Source: Pseudomonadota bacterium (GTDB lineage Bacteria; Myxococcota; Myxococcia; Myxococcales; Myxococcaceae). From it: a stretch of 64,000 nt of DNA. Position numbers and translations under genes: made by a program. The notes under the pieces were generated by a model. That model ran no database searches. It was not told the DNA's origin and saw nothing but the letters and a program-made list of their open reading frames with translations. Shown piece after piece: positions 11,510-20,697 of this stretch. Each line of letters begins with the position of its first letter. Positions within the stretch are counted from its first letter, which is position 1. The stretch covers positions 1 through 64,000 of the forward strand of contig JAFAAN010000051.1 in assembly GCA_023426545.1 (NCBI GenBank). Direction: 5' to 3'.

Positions 11510-12578
11510 ACATGTCCTCGCGGAAGCCATACGGCTGGATGTCCCCTCGCGCCTTCAGCTTCGCGAACTCGTCGTTCGCGATGCGCTTCTTCACCGACTC
11601 GACGTCCACGCCCGCGTAGCGCGCGTAGTTGCCGCCCAGAATCATCCGCTTCACGTCCGGCGTCACCTGCATGCCCGCCACCTTCACCAGGTCGTCCGGG
11701 AGCTGGAAGTCATGCCAGAACTTGTGCAGCGCCGGGTGCGGGTGGCTGAACACCGTCCCCGAGCCCCACATGATTTTCTCCGGCCCCGCCCACTTCAGCA
11801 GCGCCGCCAGGGACTCGGCGAACCAGCGCTCGCGCTTCACGATGAGCGCGCCCGTCACCTCCAGGTTCACGTAGACGTTGGGGAACAGCGACAGCTGCAT
11901 GCCCGTCTCGTCCAGGAACGCCATGCCGCCGTGGACGATTTCGAAGTTCAGGTCCGGGAACGCATCCGCCGCGCCGCCGATGTCGTCCACCTTGTAGGCC
12001 TCGATGGGCACCGCCCCCATGGGCAGGCCCTTGTGCACGGCGACGTTCTTGATGCCCAGCTTCTGCGCCCGCTCGAACAGCGGGAAGGCGATGGTCGGGT
12101 CGTCCATGCGCCACCCGGTGTGGCGGAACTTCTCGCCCAGCCACGCCGCCGGATAGAGCTTCAGGCCGCTGGGCTTGAGCGCCTCGTACTGCTGCTCCAG
12201 GTCGTCCAGCGCCGCGGTGCCGCGCAGCGGGTCCACGCCCGCGTACACCAGGAAGCGGTTGGGGTAGCGGTGGCGAATCTCCAGCGTCTTCTCATAGGAG
12301 CAGAGGCCGTCGTGGTACAGCGTCTGCAACGGCAGCACGTGGTGCACCGCCAGGTCCACGCCGCTCTCCACGAAGAGGATGTGCGCCAGCTCGCGCACGG
12401 ACCAGTTCTTCAGGAAGCCTTCCTGTTTCGGGACGCGGTGTGTGTCCCCGGACAGCCCGCTGTGCAGCCCCCAGATGAGCCCCGCGAGCGACTCGGCGTA
12501 CTTGCCCGCGCGGTAGTTCGTCGGGTGGAGGTTGTAGGCGTGTGTCACCGCGTCGATGACGAAATTGCCGTCAATCAC
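11502..12578 (-). CDS. Amidohydrolase-family protein (ACMSD-like TIM barrel)
   Basis: A 358-residue protein of the amidohydrolase-2 group, which uses a metal centre for hydrolysis or decarboxylation. Visible features include a first-strand DAVTHAYN (in place of the usual HxH), SGLKLYP in the middle, FEIVHGGM (conserved His), and MWGSGTVFSHPHP near the end where a conserved Asp is normally found. The incomplete metal set makes the reaction uncertain. It overlaps the DUF59 gene by 8 bases. Amidohydrolase plus DUF59 pairs are known beside propane/methane-type diiron monooxygenase operons in actinobacteria; here the monooxygenase is absent from the window. Confidence 0.78.
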   Translation of the reverse strand: MIDGNFVIDAVTHAYNLHPTNYRAGKYAESLAGLIWGLHSGLSGDTHRVPKQEGFLKNWSVRELAHILFVESGVDLAVHHVLPLQTLYHDGLCSYEKTLEIRHRYPNRFLVYAGVDPLRGTAALDDLEQQYEALKPSGLKLYPAAWLGEKFRHTGWRMDDPTIAFPLFERAQKLGIKNVAVHKGLPMGAVPIEAYKVDDIGGAADAFPDLNFEIVHGGMAFLDETGMQLSLFPNVYVNLEVTGALIVKRERWFAESLAALLKWAGPEKIMWGSGTVFSHPHPALHKFWHDFQLPDDLVKVAGMQVTPDVKRMILGGNYARYAGVDVESVKKRIANDEFAKLKARGDIQPYGFREDMYE

Positions 12579-12617
12579 CTGAGCACTCCTTTCACAGTTG
12601 GGCCGGGTCTCCCGGCG

Positions 12618-14906
12618 TCATTCGCTACCACGAGCCACGCCCAGGACTTCTCCCAGGCTCTGATGAATCGACTCCACGTCGAAGGGCTTCTCAATCTGGA
12701 GGTTCGGCACGCGCTCGAGGAACTGCCGGGCCCGCGTCGTGTAGGAGCCTCCGGTGATGAAGATGAAGCGCTCGGCCATGCCGTCCCCGCGCTCGCGGAC
12801 GCGCTCGTAGACGTCCATGCCGGAGATGCCGGGCATCATCAGGTCGCAGAAGACGGCGTCGAAGGGCGCGCCGGACGTCAGCACCGCCAGCGCGTCCTCG
12901 CCGTTGTTCACCACCGTCACCCGGTGGCGCAGGCCGATGATGCGCGCCAGCGAGCGGCCCACCGCGGGCTCGTCGTCAATCACCAGCACCTGGCCCCGGC
13001 GCTCCGGATGGGCGGCGGGCGCCGCGGGCGCGGCCACCGCGGGCGCGATGTCCGGCGCCGTGGGCAGGGAGACGGTGAACGTGGTGCCCTTGCCCACCTC
13101 GCTTCGGACGGTGATGTCACCGCCCTGCTTGCGGATGAGGCTGTGGCAGATGGCCAGCCCCAGGCCGGTGCCGGTGCCCACGGGCTTGGTGGTGAAGAAC
13201 GGGTCGAATACGCGGGAGAGCACCGCGGGCGTCATGCCGCAGCCCGAGTCGCTCACGTCCACCAGCACGTTGCCCGCGGGCCCCGCGCGGACCCACACGG
13301 TGATGTGGTGCTCCTCCGCGTGGCCCTCGGGGATGGCGTGCGCCGCGTTCACCAGCAGGTTGAGGAACACCTGCCCCAGCCGTGAGCCGTCCGCGAGGAC
13401 GCGGGGGACGGGCTCGTACTTCTTGATGAGCCGCGCCCGGTGGCGGAGCTGGCTGGTGGCCATGTTGATGGAGAAGTCGAGCGGCTGCCGCACGTCCACC
13501 GCCTCGCGGCGCTCCTCGTCCTGGCGGGAGATGAACTTCAGGTCGCGCACGATGTTGCGCACGCGCATGGCGCCTTCCTGCGCCTCCTTGAGCAGCCCCT
13601 CCGTGTCCTGCAGCGTCGCGGACCACGGCACGATGCGCGGGCCCGCCTCGCCCGCCCGCGCCAGCTCCGTGCCCAGCCGGCTCACCGACTCCATGGCCGA
13701 GGCCAGGTTGGCCATGACGTAGGTCAGCGGGTTGTTGATTTCATGCCCCACGCCCGCGGCCAGCGTGCCGGCCAGCACCATGCGGTCGTTCTGGAGGAGC
13801 TGGGACTGGGCCTGCTTGCGCTCGGTGATGTCGCGCGACATCACCACGACGGCCTCGTGCCCGTCGAACTCGATGGGGATGCCCACGCTCTCCGCGTCGT
13901 ACCAGGTGCCGTCGCGCCGCAGGTAGCGGACCTCCCGCAGCGGGGCCAGCTCGCCCTTCACGGCCGCGGTGTGCACGCGGTCCCTGACGAGCTCCAGGTC
14001 GTCTGGGTGGACGATGCTCCAGATGGGCTTCGCCATCAGCTCTTCAGGGTCTTCGTAGCCCAGGGCCCGCAGGAGCGTGGGGTTGGCGTAGATGAAGCGC
14101 CGCTGGGTGTGGACGAAGATGCCCTCGGGCGCCCGGTCGATGAGCTTGCGGAAGCTCTCCTCCGAGCGGCGCAGGGCCTCCTGGGTGTGCTTGCGCTCGG
14201 TGACGTCCTCGAACGCGAAGAGCCGGTAGTGCGTGGCGTCTCCCTCCACCCGCGAGGACGTGGACAGCCGGCGCAGCGTGCGTCCGTCGGCGAGCAGCGC
14301 CTCGTCCTCCACCAGCGTGGGGAGGCTGTCCGGGGCGGACGGGGGAGCCAGCCGCATGAACTCCGCCGCGTCGCCCGCGGCGAGGCAGTGCTGGAGCACC
14401 TCATCATGGGAGACCTCGCCGCGCCGGATGGCGCCCTCCAGCGCGGTGATGCCCCAGAGCTGGCAGAAGCGGTGGTTGACGTACTGGACCTGTCCGGTGC
14501 GCGGCTCGACCAGGTAGAGCCCGAAGGGCAGGTGGTCTCCCACGGGCCAGGGCGCGGGCGATCGCACGGGGGCGGCGGTCTCCACCGCGTGGACGGTGCA
14601 GTAGAGCGGCTCGTGTCCCGAGGGGGCGGTGATGCGCCAGGACAGAGGCCGCCACGACCCATCCTCCTGACGCCAACGGCATGTCTGGGGGGTGGGGTTG
14701 TCCGACCCCGGATTCGCCAGCAACGAGAGGGCATCCTCGGCCGGGACGAATTGCTGTAAAGGGAGATGCCGCAACGACGCTCTCGGCAGTCCTACCAGGT
14801 GACCAAAGGCAGGATTGGCATCGAGCAACACGCCATCACGGCCCAGGATGACGAAGGGCTCCGTGGACAGCTCGAAGAAGCGGTGGGCCCACTGCTCGGT
14901 CGACAT
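12618..14906 (-). CDS. Hybrid PAS-PAS sensor histidine kinase/response regulator
   Basis: A 762-residue soluble hybrid kinase. Order: an N-terminal PAS domain (about 8-110), a second region with weak PAS character (about 120-245), a clear PAS/PAC domain (about 248-370, ending SRDITERK), a HisKA dimerisation helix with phospho-acceptor His388 in GVGHEINNPLTYV, a HATPase domain (NLLVNAAHA, DSGCGM, GTGTGLGLAICHSL), an Ala/Pro linker, and a C-terminal receiver with Asp688 in FCDLMMPG. No membrane spans are seen, so the signal is probably cytoplasmic. It stands alone with no partner regulator adjacent. An in-chain receiver without an output domain suggests a phosphorelay. Confidence 0.93.
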   Translation of the reverse strand: MSTEQWAHRFFELSTEPFVILGRDGVLLDANPAFGHLVGLPRASLRHLPLQQFVPAEDALSLLANPGSDNPTPQTCRWRQEDGSWRPLSWRITAPSGHEPLYCTVHAVETAAPVRSPAPWPVGDHLPFGLYLVEPRTGQVQYVNHRFCQLWGITALEGAIRRGEVSHDEVLQHCLAAGDAAEFMRLAPPSAPDSLPTLVEDEALLADGRTLRRLSTSSRVEGDATHYRLFAFEDVTERKHTQEALRRSEESFRKLIDRAPEGIFVHTQRRFIYANPTLLRALGYEDPEELMAKPIWSIVHPDDLELVRDRVHTAAVKGELAPLREVRYLRRDGTWYDAESVGIPIEFDGHEAVVVMSRDITERKQAQSQLLQNDRMVLAGTLAAGVGHEINNPLTYVMANLASAMESVSRLGTELARAGEAGPRIVPWSATLQDTEGLLKEAQEGAMRVRNIVRDLKFISRQDEERREAVDVRQPLDFSINMATSQLRHRARLIKKYEPVPRVLADGSRLGQVFLNLLVNAAHAIPEGHAEEHHITVWVRAGPAGNVLVDVSDSGCGMTPAVLSRVFDPFFTTKPVGTGTGLGLAICHSLIRKQGGDITVRSEVGKGTTFTVSLPTAPDIAPAVAAPAAPAAHPERRGQVLVIDDEPAVGRSLARIIGLRHRVTVVNNGEDALAVLTSGAPFDAVFCDLMMPGISGMDVYERVRERGDGMAERFIFITGGSYTTRARQFLERVPNLQIEKPFDVESIHQSLGEVLGVARGSE

Positions 14907-15071
14907 GCTTCCCTTGGGTTGCCAGGGCGCTGCCTGTACCGGGGTGGGGGGAGGCCCGGTTCATGGCATGCGAGGTGTTCGTAGACGCCTTTGTGCTTTC
15001 TGCGACATAGACACTATTTGTGGAAAAATTGCATGTCCGGATTTCATCAGCGACGCCGCTCGCACCCGGAG

Positions 15072-15818
15072 TCACGGTCCTGACGGAGTGCGCAACAGAT
15101 AGAACACGTAGCCGTAGCTGTGGCCGTACAGGCGGTAGAGGCGGACCTCCTGCTCGGCGGACGTGAGCGCGACCTCCAGCGAGGCGTCACCGCGAGCGCG
15201 CAGCTGCTCGACGCGCTGGAGCAGCGGTGTGTAGTACGCGTCCCACCACGCGGAGGCGGGCAGGGTGAAGGTGTCGAGCACCTCGTAGCCCGCGGCGCGC
15301 GCGGCGGCGCGGTTCTCGTCGAGGGTCCCCATGGTGGGGTAGGCCTCACCCCAGAAGTGCGCGGCCTCGGCGGGGCGCTCATCGGTCAGCCACGTGCACT
15401 CCGAGAGGGCGGCCAGTCCTCCTGGCGCGAGCAAGGGCCGCCAGCGGCGCAGCCCGGGCTCGAAGCCCAGGTGGTAGACGGCGCCCTCGGACCAGAGCAG
15501 GTCCACGGAGGACTCGGGCAGCGTCAGCGCGCCCATGTCCTGCTGCTGCGCTTCGATGAGCGCGCCCAGGCCCCGCTCGCGCGCCCGGGCCTGGAGCCGT
15601 TCGAGGAAGGGCCGGTGCAGGTCCACCGCGATGACCCGGGTGCGAAGCGCCTCGGCCAGCACCAGCGTCTGCGCGCCCGCGCCGCAGCCCAGGTCCACCA
15701 CGCGCGCGCCGGGTGGCAGCGGTGGCAGCCGTTGCAAGGCCTCTCGCGTGCAGGCGTCGCTGCCGGGTCCGTGGCGCGGGAGGTCGTCATAGACGGTGAA
15801 GAAGGCGTCTTCGCTCAT
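15072..15818 (-). CDS. Class I SAM-dependent methyltransferase
   Basis: A 248-residue Rossmann-fold methyltransferase. It shows motif I as VVDLGCGAGAQTLVLAE (about 40-56), the acidic end of strand 2 in VIAVDLHRPFLERL, and LLWSEGAVYHLGF around the catalytic face, a pattern common to small-molecule methyltransferases of the UbiE/Cyc2 type; no target is evident. Its ATG overlaps the hipA-like stop by 4 bases (ATGA), making it the third member of a DUF262-HipA-methyltransferase operon. Whether it modifies a small molecule, protein or nucleic acid cannot be told from the sequence; it lacks the DPPY/NPPY motifs of N6-adenine or N4-cytosine DNA methylases. Confidence 0.88.
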   Translation of the reverse strand: MSEDAFFTVYDDLPRHGPGSDACTREALQRLPPLPPGARVVDLGCGAGAQTLVLAEALRTRVIAVDLHRPFLERLQARARERGLGALIEAQQQDMGALTLPESSVDLLWSEGAVYHLGFEPGLRRWRPLLAPGGLAALSECTWLTDERPAEAAHFWGEAYPTMGTLDENRAAARAAGYEVLDTFTLPASAWWDAYYTPLLQRVEQLRARGDASLEVALTSAEQEVRLYRLYGHSYGYVFYLLRTPSGP

Positions 15819-17062
15819 GAGGGGCTCCGGCTCATTCCCCCCTGGAGCAGCGGGACTCGCTTCCAGTGCGCTTCGAGGCGGCGGCGGCTCTCACCGGGCA
15901 GGGGGAGTTGGGGATGGAGGGAGGACCAGGTGTCGAGCGCCGCCTGCACCGCGGATTTCACCACGGGCAGCACGTCACCGGGGGACAGGTCCAGCTTGCG
16001 CGCGAGCCGCTCGAAGCCGCCCAGGGAGAGGTCCTCGAAGCGCTTGGAGCGGGCGAAGTTGAGCGCCAGCGTGTCCGCGGGCATGTACTGGAGCGTGGAC
16101 ACCAGGTCGTACGCGGGGGACAGCGTGGCGCGCAGCCCGTCCGGGTACAGCAGCGACCAGTTCTTGTGGTGCGCGTCGCCGTTGCCGATGACGGCGATGA
16201 ACACCAGCCGGCGCAGGAACTCGTGCAGCGCGTCCAGGCCGGCGACCTTGAAGATGACGTTGGCGACCGTCTCGTAGTTGTACTTCTTGTACTTCTCGTC
16301 CGCGTACAGCCCCAGCACCTGCGTCAGGTCCTCCATGTGGACGCGGCGGCCGGGCTCGGGGCGGTCGAAGCGGCGCACGGCGTAGGCCACGCTCTCGCGC
16401 AGGGTGATGCCCTCGGGCAGGCCCTGGATGTCGGCCACGTCGAGCAGCGCCACCTCCGGCACGGTGATGCCGGCGGCGCGGGCCCACGTCATCATGGAGA
16501 ACTCGTTCTCCGGGACGCGGTCGTAGCGGTTGTCCGGCAGCTTCACGATCCAGTCGCCGCCCCGCCCGCCGGCCGGGAGCGTCATCGCCTTGTCCCGGCG
16601 CAGCATGGAGAACTTGAGCTGCACGCCGGCCAGCGAGAAGCGCAGCGGCTCCTGCTCCCGCGCCGCGTGGGGGGCCTGGGCCTCCTCCACGGGCTCCAGG
16701 CCGCTGTGCGACAGGGCGCTGGCGGGACGGACGACGACGGCGCCGGGCAGGTCCTCTCCCAGCCGGGCGATGAGGAAGAACTCGCGCTGGCGGGCCACCT
16801 GCTCGCGCTCGGCGATGAGCTCGCGCAGCGCGCCCTCCGGGAGCAGGTTGGAGAAGAAGGAGGGCAGGCGCAGGCGGCTGACGTGCCGGCGCGACAGGTC
16901 GTCCTCGAAGACCTGCCCCAGCACCGGGCGCGGGTAACGCTGGCGGTACTCCTCGGCGATGACGAACTCGATGCGTTCGTCCGCCAGCAGCGTCAGCGTG
17001 CCGACGTGGACGTCGCCCAGGTGGACGTCGAGGATTCCGGCCGTGGTGCGGGTGGGCTCCAA
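15815..17062 (-). CDS. hipA: HipA-type Ser/Thr kinase
   Basis: A 415-residue protein of the HipA kinase family; known members phosphorylate tRNA synthetases and slow growth. The catalytic Asp296 and Asn301 (GNGDAHHKN) and the metal-binding Asp319 (SPAYDLV) keep the spacing of Asp309, Asn314 and Asp332 in E. coli HipA. Ser143 in FSLAGVQLKFS sits where HipA carries its autophosphorylated Ser150, and WIVKLP supplies the ATP-contacting Lys. The start is TTG 17062, supported by GAGGAGG about 7 bases upstream and by lying one base after the stop of the DUF262 gene. No HipB-like repressor gene is present next to it, which is unusual. Confidence 0.9.
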   Translation of the reverse strand: MEPTRTTAGILDVHLGDVHVGTLTLLADERIEFVIAEEYRQRYPRPVLGQVFEDDLSRRHVSRLRLPSFFSNLLPEGALRELIAEREQVARQREFFLIARLGEDLPGAVVVRPASALSHSGLEPVEEAQAPHAAREQEPLRFSLAGVQLKFSMLRRDKAMTLPAGGRGGDWIVKLPDNRYDRVPENEFSMMTWARAAGITVPEVALLDVADIQGLPEGITLRESVAYAVRRFDRPEPGRRVHMEDLTQVLGLYADEKYKKYNYETVANVIFKVAGLDALHEFLRRLVFIAVIGNGDAHHKNWSLLYPDGLRATLSPAYDLVSTLQYMPADTLALNFARSKRFEDLSLGGFERLARKLDLSPGDVLPVVKSAVQAALDTWSSLHPQLPLPGESRRRLEAHWKRVPLLQGGMSRSPS

Positions 17063-17063
17063 G

Positions 17064-18737
17064 TCAGTCCTCCTCTTCGACGACCAGCGATTGGAGGGAC
17101 GGGCGGTCCGACTCCTCGTAGCGGGTGCGCGCCCGCAGGAACTCGATGATGTGTCTATCGATGAGCTCCATGCGCTGCATCAGGAACTCGAGCGTGCCGC
17201 CCTCGCGCAGCGTCTCCAGCATCGCCGGGGTGATGGCGTGGCTCCGGAGCACCTCGGGCGCGGGGGGCGGCGCCGCGCGCAGCACGTCCAGCATCGCCTG
17301 GCCGGGCAAGGGCGGGTGCAGCAGGTAGTTGGCGGGGGTGAAGAGGAATGACCGGTACAGCGCGGGGTCCAGCTTCAGCTCGGCGTCCGGCTCCTTCACC
17401 GTGAGGGACTTGAGCACGGGGCTGAGGCTGGCGGGCTCGGCGTCGTTGAAGAGCTGGGCCGCCTCCAGCGGCGCGCCCGTCAGCAGGTGCCGGGGCTGGA
17501 GCGCGTACAGCGCGTTGAGCGCCATGCCGCGCGAGCGAAGCGCCAGGCCGAACGTCGCCGGCTGCGCGTGCTGGGCCAGCCACTCGTCGGACAGGGGACG
17601 CACCTGCGCCAGCAGCGACTGGACGGACTGCTCCTCGTCGGGGCCGATGGCGGCGATCAGCTCCTGCGGCGACAGCGCCCGGCTGTCGAGGAAGCTGTCC
17701 ACCAGTCCGCCGCGCCAGAAGCCCCGCGCGAGCAGGTCCCGGCTGCGGGGAGAGGGCTCCGGGTGGAGGTGGAAGAAGCGCGCGAGCAGCACGAAGTAGA
17801 GCGGGTTCGTCAGCAGCCGCCCGTGGGGGATGCCCGCGTCGCGCTTGAGGAAGACGATGACGCTGCGCAGCGCCGCCTCCGTCTGGAGGAGCGTCTGGGT
17901 GAGGTCGTCCTCCTCGCGCAGCTGCCTCTGGAAGTCCTGCGTGAAGTCCAGGCCCCGCACGGCGAGCACGGCTCGGAGCAGCAGCGACTCGTCGATGCGG
18001 CCGAAGCCCAGCTCCAGCAGGCTGGTGGCCAGCGCCTTCAGGTTGGGCAGCCGCGAGCCCGCCGTGCCGCCGTAGAGCGCATTGAAGACCTCGTCGTCGG
18101 TGAGCGGCTTCCCGGCGGTGTTGAGCCGCTTGAAGATGATGCGCAGCGTCTTCTCCTCCGCGGCCTCCACGACGTACGCGGGTATCTGGTACTCGCGCGC
18201 CGCCTTGCCCATGCGGATGGCCGCGCGGACGTGCTCGGGGTGCTTCTCCCGGCCGGGGTAGCGGTCCAGCCAGGCCAGCAGCTGCTCGCTGTCGAGCACC
18301 CGGTGGAGCGGCAGCCAGTGGGCAGGCGGCACCTCGCCGGGGCCGGGCAGGACGATGCCCTGGGCCTCCAGGTCGAAGTAGAGGGAGAAGTCATCGTGCG
18401 AGGCGGGCGCGTGCCCCGGGTGCAGGAGCACCGCGGCCAGCGCGGTGATGCGCTGCTGTCCGTCCACCACCCAGAGGGCCTGGCTGTGGGACGGCGCGTC
18501 GATGCGCACCGGGCCGAAGCGGATGTTGGCCGCGGGGGCCTCGCGCTTCCAGAAGAGCAGCGTGCCGATGGGATAGCCCCGGTACACGCTGTCGAGCAAA
18601 TCCCTCACATCGCCAGCCTCCCAGCGCAGGGGCCGCTGGAAGTGGGGCAAGCGCACCTCTCCACGCCGGACGCGGTCCAGCAGGTCCTCGATGCTGAATG
18701 CCGTCGCCTGGGGCCGCCGCGTCAGGGTGGATTGCAT
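17064..18737 (-). CDS. DUF262 (ParB-like, DGQQR) protein
   Basis: A 557-residue protein whose N-terminal third is a DUF262 domain: VRLPHFQRPLRWE at 28-40 and the hallmark VVDGQQRITAL at 90-100 (Asp92). DUF262 domains bind or hydrolyse nucleotides in anti-phage nucleases such as GmrSD and SspE. Unlike those, I see no DUF1524 HNH motif in the long helical C-terminal part, so a separate effector may be needed. ATG 18737 follows GGAGG; an earlier in-frame start is not supported. Its stop is one base before the TTG of the HipA gene. Likely the first gene of a three-gene operon; it could act as sensor or as the missing antitoxin. Confidence 0.85.
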   Translation of the reverse strand: MQSTLTRRPQATAFSIEDLLDRVRRGEVRLPHFQRPLRWEAGDVRDLLDSVYRGYPIGTLLFWKREAPAANIRFGPVRIDAPSHSQALWVVDGQQRITALAAVLLHPGHAPASHDDFSLYFDLEAQGIVLPGPGEVPPAHWLPLHRVLDSEQLLAWLDRYPGREKHPEHVRAAIRMGKAAREYQIPAYVVEAAEEKTLRIIFKRLNTAGKPLTDDEVFNALYGGTAGSRLPNLKALATSLLELGFGRIDESLLLRAVLAVRGLDFTQDFQRQLREEDDLTQTLLQTEAALRSVIVFLKRDAGIPHGRLLTNPLYFVLLARFFHLHPEPSPRSRDLLARGFWRGGLVDSFLDSRALSPQELIAAIGPDEEQSVQSLLAQVRPLSDEWLAQHAQPATFGLALRSRGMALNALYALQPRHLLTGAPLEAAQLFNDAEPASLSPVLKSLTVKEPDAELKLDPALYRSFLFTPANYLLHPPLPGQAMLDVLRAAPPPAPEVLRSHAITPAMLETLREGGTLEFLMQRMELIDRHIIEFLRARTRYEESDRPSLQSLVVEEED

Positions 18738-19180
18738 GGGCTTACCTCCGCACGGGCTGTAACACGGCGCGCGGAGGATGCCCGCCTCACATTGCACGTG
18801 GTGGGTCAGTCTTGACTTGGACAGTGAGGGTGAAATCGTCTGTCTTCACGGGGCGTCAGTGTTCGATTGTGGGCTTGGAGAGTGAGCATGCTTGACGGGG
18901 GCCCGCTCGCCCTTCAACATGCCGTCCACGTTTCCTCCTCGGAGTGAGACGCGGCGGCGGTGATTGCCTCCCCCAAAAGCGACACCGCCGTGGAAGTCCC
19001 AGTTGAGCCCCGCGCGCCGCGTTCCCCCTCTCAGCGCGCGGAGGCCCCTGGGACTCTCGCTTCGCCTCTCGCCCCCGCATCTGGATGACGAGCGCTTGCC
19101 GTGACGCGCGGCGCTGACGCTCACCGTCGCTTGCGAGCCCCAGGGCATCGGCGGAGAGTCGGCTCCTCCCAGGAGGAACC
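18738..19180. other. Divergent intergenic region, DUF262 operon and peptidase
   Basis: About 440 bases between two divergent start sites. No reading frame here looks coding. The left part must hold the promoter of the DUF262-HipA-methyltransferase operon and the right part that of the peptidase. I do not recognise a specific operator or RNA. Confidence 0.5.
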
Positions 19181-20641
19181 TTGCCCGTCTCCACCTTCAT
19201 TCTGCCCGCCTCCCTCGCGCTCCAACTGCTGTCAGGGGCCGCGCCCGCCGCGAAGCCCGCCACCGCGAAGGCCGCGAAGCCCGTGTACTCGCAGGCCGTC
19301 GCGGAGAAGCTCATCGGCCCCGCGCTCACGGACGGTCAGGCCTATGCGCGGCTCGCGGAGCTGACGGACGGCATTGGCCCACGGCTGTCCGGCTCACCGG
19401 GCGCCGAGGCCGCCGTGCAGTGGGCGCTGCGTTCCTTCAAGGCGGACGGGGTGAAGGCCTGGCTGGAGCCGGTGAAGGTGCCGCACTGGGTGCGCGGCGA
19501 GGCCTCGGGCGAGGTGCTCGCCTCGGAGCGCACGCGCGGGCACCGGCTGGCGTTGCTGGCCCTGGGCGGCAGCCCGCCCACCGCGCCGGAGGGCGTCACC
19601 GCCGAGGTGGTGGAGGTGACGTCGCTGGAGCAGTTGGAGTCGCTGGGCGCGGCGGTGAAGGGGAAGTTCGTCTTCTTCAACCACGCCATGTCCGTGGCCT
19701 CGGATTACGGGCGCTTCGCGGGCCTGCGCTCGCGAGGCCCCGCCGTGGCCGCGAAGCACGGGGCCGTGGGGGCGCTGGTCCGCTCGCTGGCCACCGCGTC
19801 GCTGCGCACGCCGCACACGGGCGCGACGAACTTCGGGAGTGACGGCCCGCGCATCCCGGCCGCGTCGGTGTCCACCGAGGACGCGGACCTGCTCCACCGG
19901 CTGCTGGCGGGCGGCCCGGTGCGGGTGAAGCTGTCGCTGAGCAGCTCGGAGCTGCCGGACGCGGACTCCTCCAACGTCGTCGCGGAGATTCGCGGCCGGG
20001 AGAAGCCGCAGGAAATCGTGCTCATCGGCGCGCACCTGGACTCGTGGGACGTGGGCACGGGCGCGCACGACGACGGCGCGGGCGTGGTGATGGTGATGGA
20101 GGCCGCGCGCCTCATCGCGAAGCTGCCGCAGGCGCCGCGGCGCACGGTGCGCGTGGTGCTCTTCATGAACGAGGAGAACGGCCTGCGCGGCGGGCGGGCC
20201 TACGCGGAGGCGCACGCCGCGGAGCTGCCGCGGCACGTGGGCGCGCTGGAGATGGATGCGGGGGGCGGGCGGCCGTTGAGCGTCAGCGCGCGCGCGGGCG
20301 AGGGCGCGGAGGCGCTGCTGCGCCCGTGGTTGCCGCCGCTGACGGCGCTGGGCGTGACGGAGTTCTCATCGCGCGAGGCGGGCGGGGCGGACATCAGCCC
20401 GCTGATGCCCGCGCGCGTGCCCTTCTTCGGCGTGGAGGTGGACAGCAGCCGCTACTTCGACATCCACCACACCGAGGCGGACACGCTGGACAAGGTGGAC
20501 CCGCAGGACCTGGCGCGCAGCACCGCCGCCGTGGCGTGGATGACGTACGCGCTGGCGGAGATGCCCGGGACGCTCGCGCGCCCCGAGGCGCCGGCACCCC
20601 GCCTGCCCCCGCCCGCGCAGTCGAAGTCCTCGGGGAACTGA
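19181..20641 (+). CDS. M28-family metallopeptidase, exported
   Basis: A 486-residue zinc exopeptidase resembling carboxypeptidase Q/aminopeptidase proteins. It has an N-terminal hydrophobic signal-like stretch followed by Ala/Lys-rich sequence, a PA-type insertion domain (about 110-240), and the two-zinc catalytic set: His285-x-Asp287 in GAHLDSWD, Asp297/Asp298 in AHDDGAG, the Glu pair in FMNEENG near 330, an Asp in ALEMDAGG, and the last His in DIHHTEADT. The start is TTG 19181, directly behind a strong AGGAGGAA. It probably trims peptides outside the cytoplasm. It stands alone; a small toxin-antitoxin-like unit follows. Confidence 0.88.
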   Translation: MPVSTFILPASLALQLLSGAAPAAKPATAKAAKPVYSQAVAEKLIGPALTDGQAYARLAELTDGIGPRLSGSPGAEAAVQWALRSFKADGVKAWLEPVKVPHWVRGEASGEVLASERTRGHRLALLALGGSPPTAPEGVTAEVVEVTSLEQLESLGAAVKGKFVFFNHAMSVASDYGRFAGLRSRGPAVAAKHGAVGALVRSLATASLRTPHTGATNFGSDGPRIPAASVSTEDADLLHRLLAGGPVRVKLSLSSSELPDADSSNVVAEIRGREKPQEIVLIGAHLDSWDVGTGAHDDGAGVVMVMEAARLIAKLPQAPRRTVRVVLFMNEENGLRGGRAYAEAHAAELPRHVGALEMDAGGGRPLSVSARAGEGAEALLRPWLPPLTALGVTEFSSREAGGADISPLMPARVPFFGVEVDSSRYFDIHHTEADTLDKVDPQDLARSTAAVAWMTYALAEMPGTLARPEAPAPRLPPPAQSKSSGN

Positions 20642-20697
20642 GGACGGCTGGGGGGGCTCCGGCGGGGCCACCCCTGGGCCGCATGATTCTTTAATTT

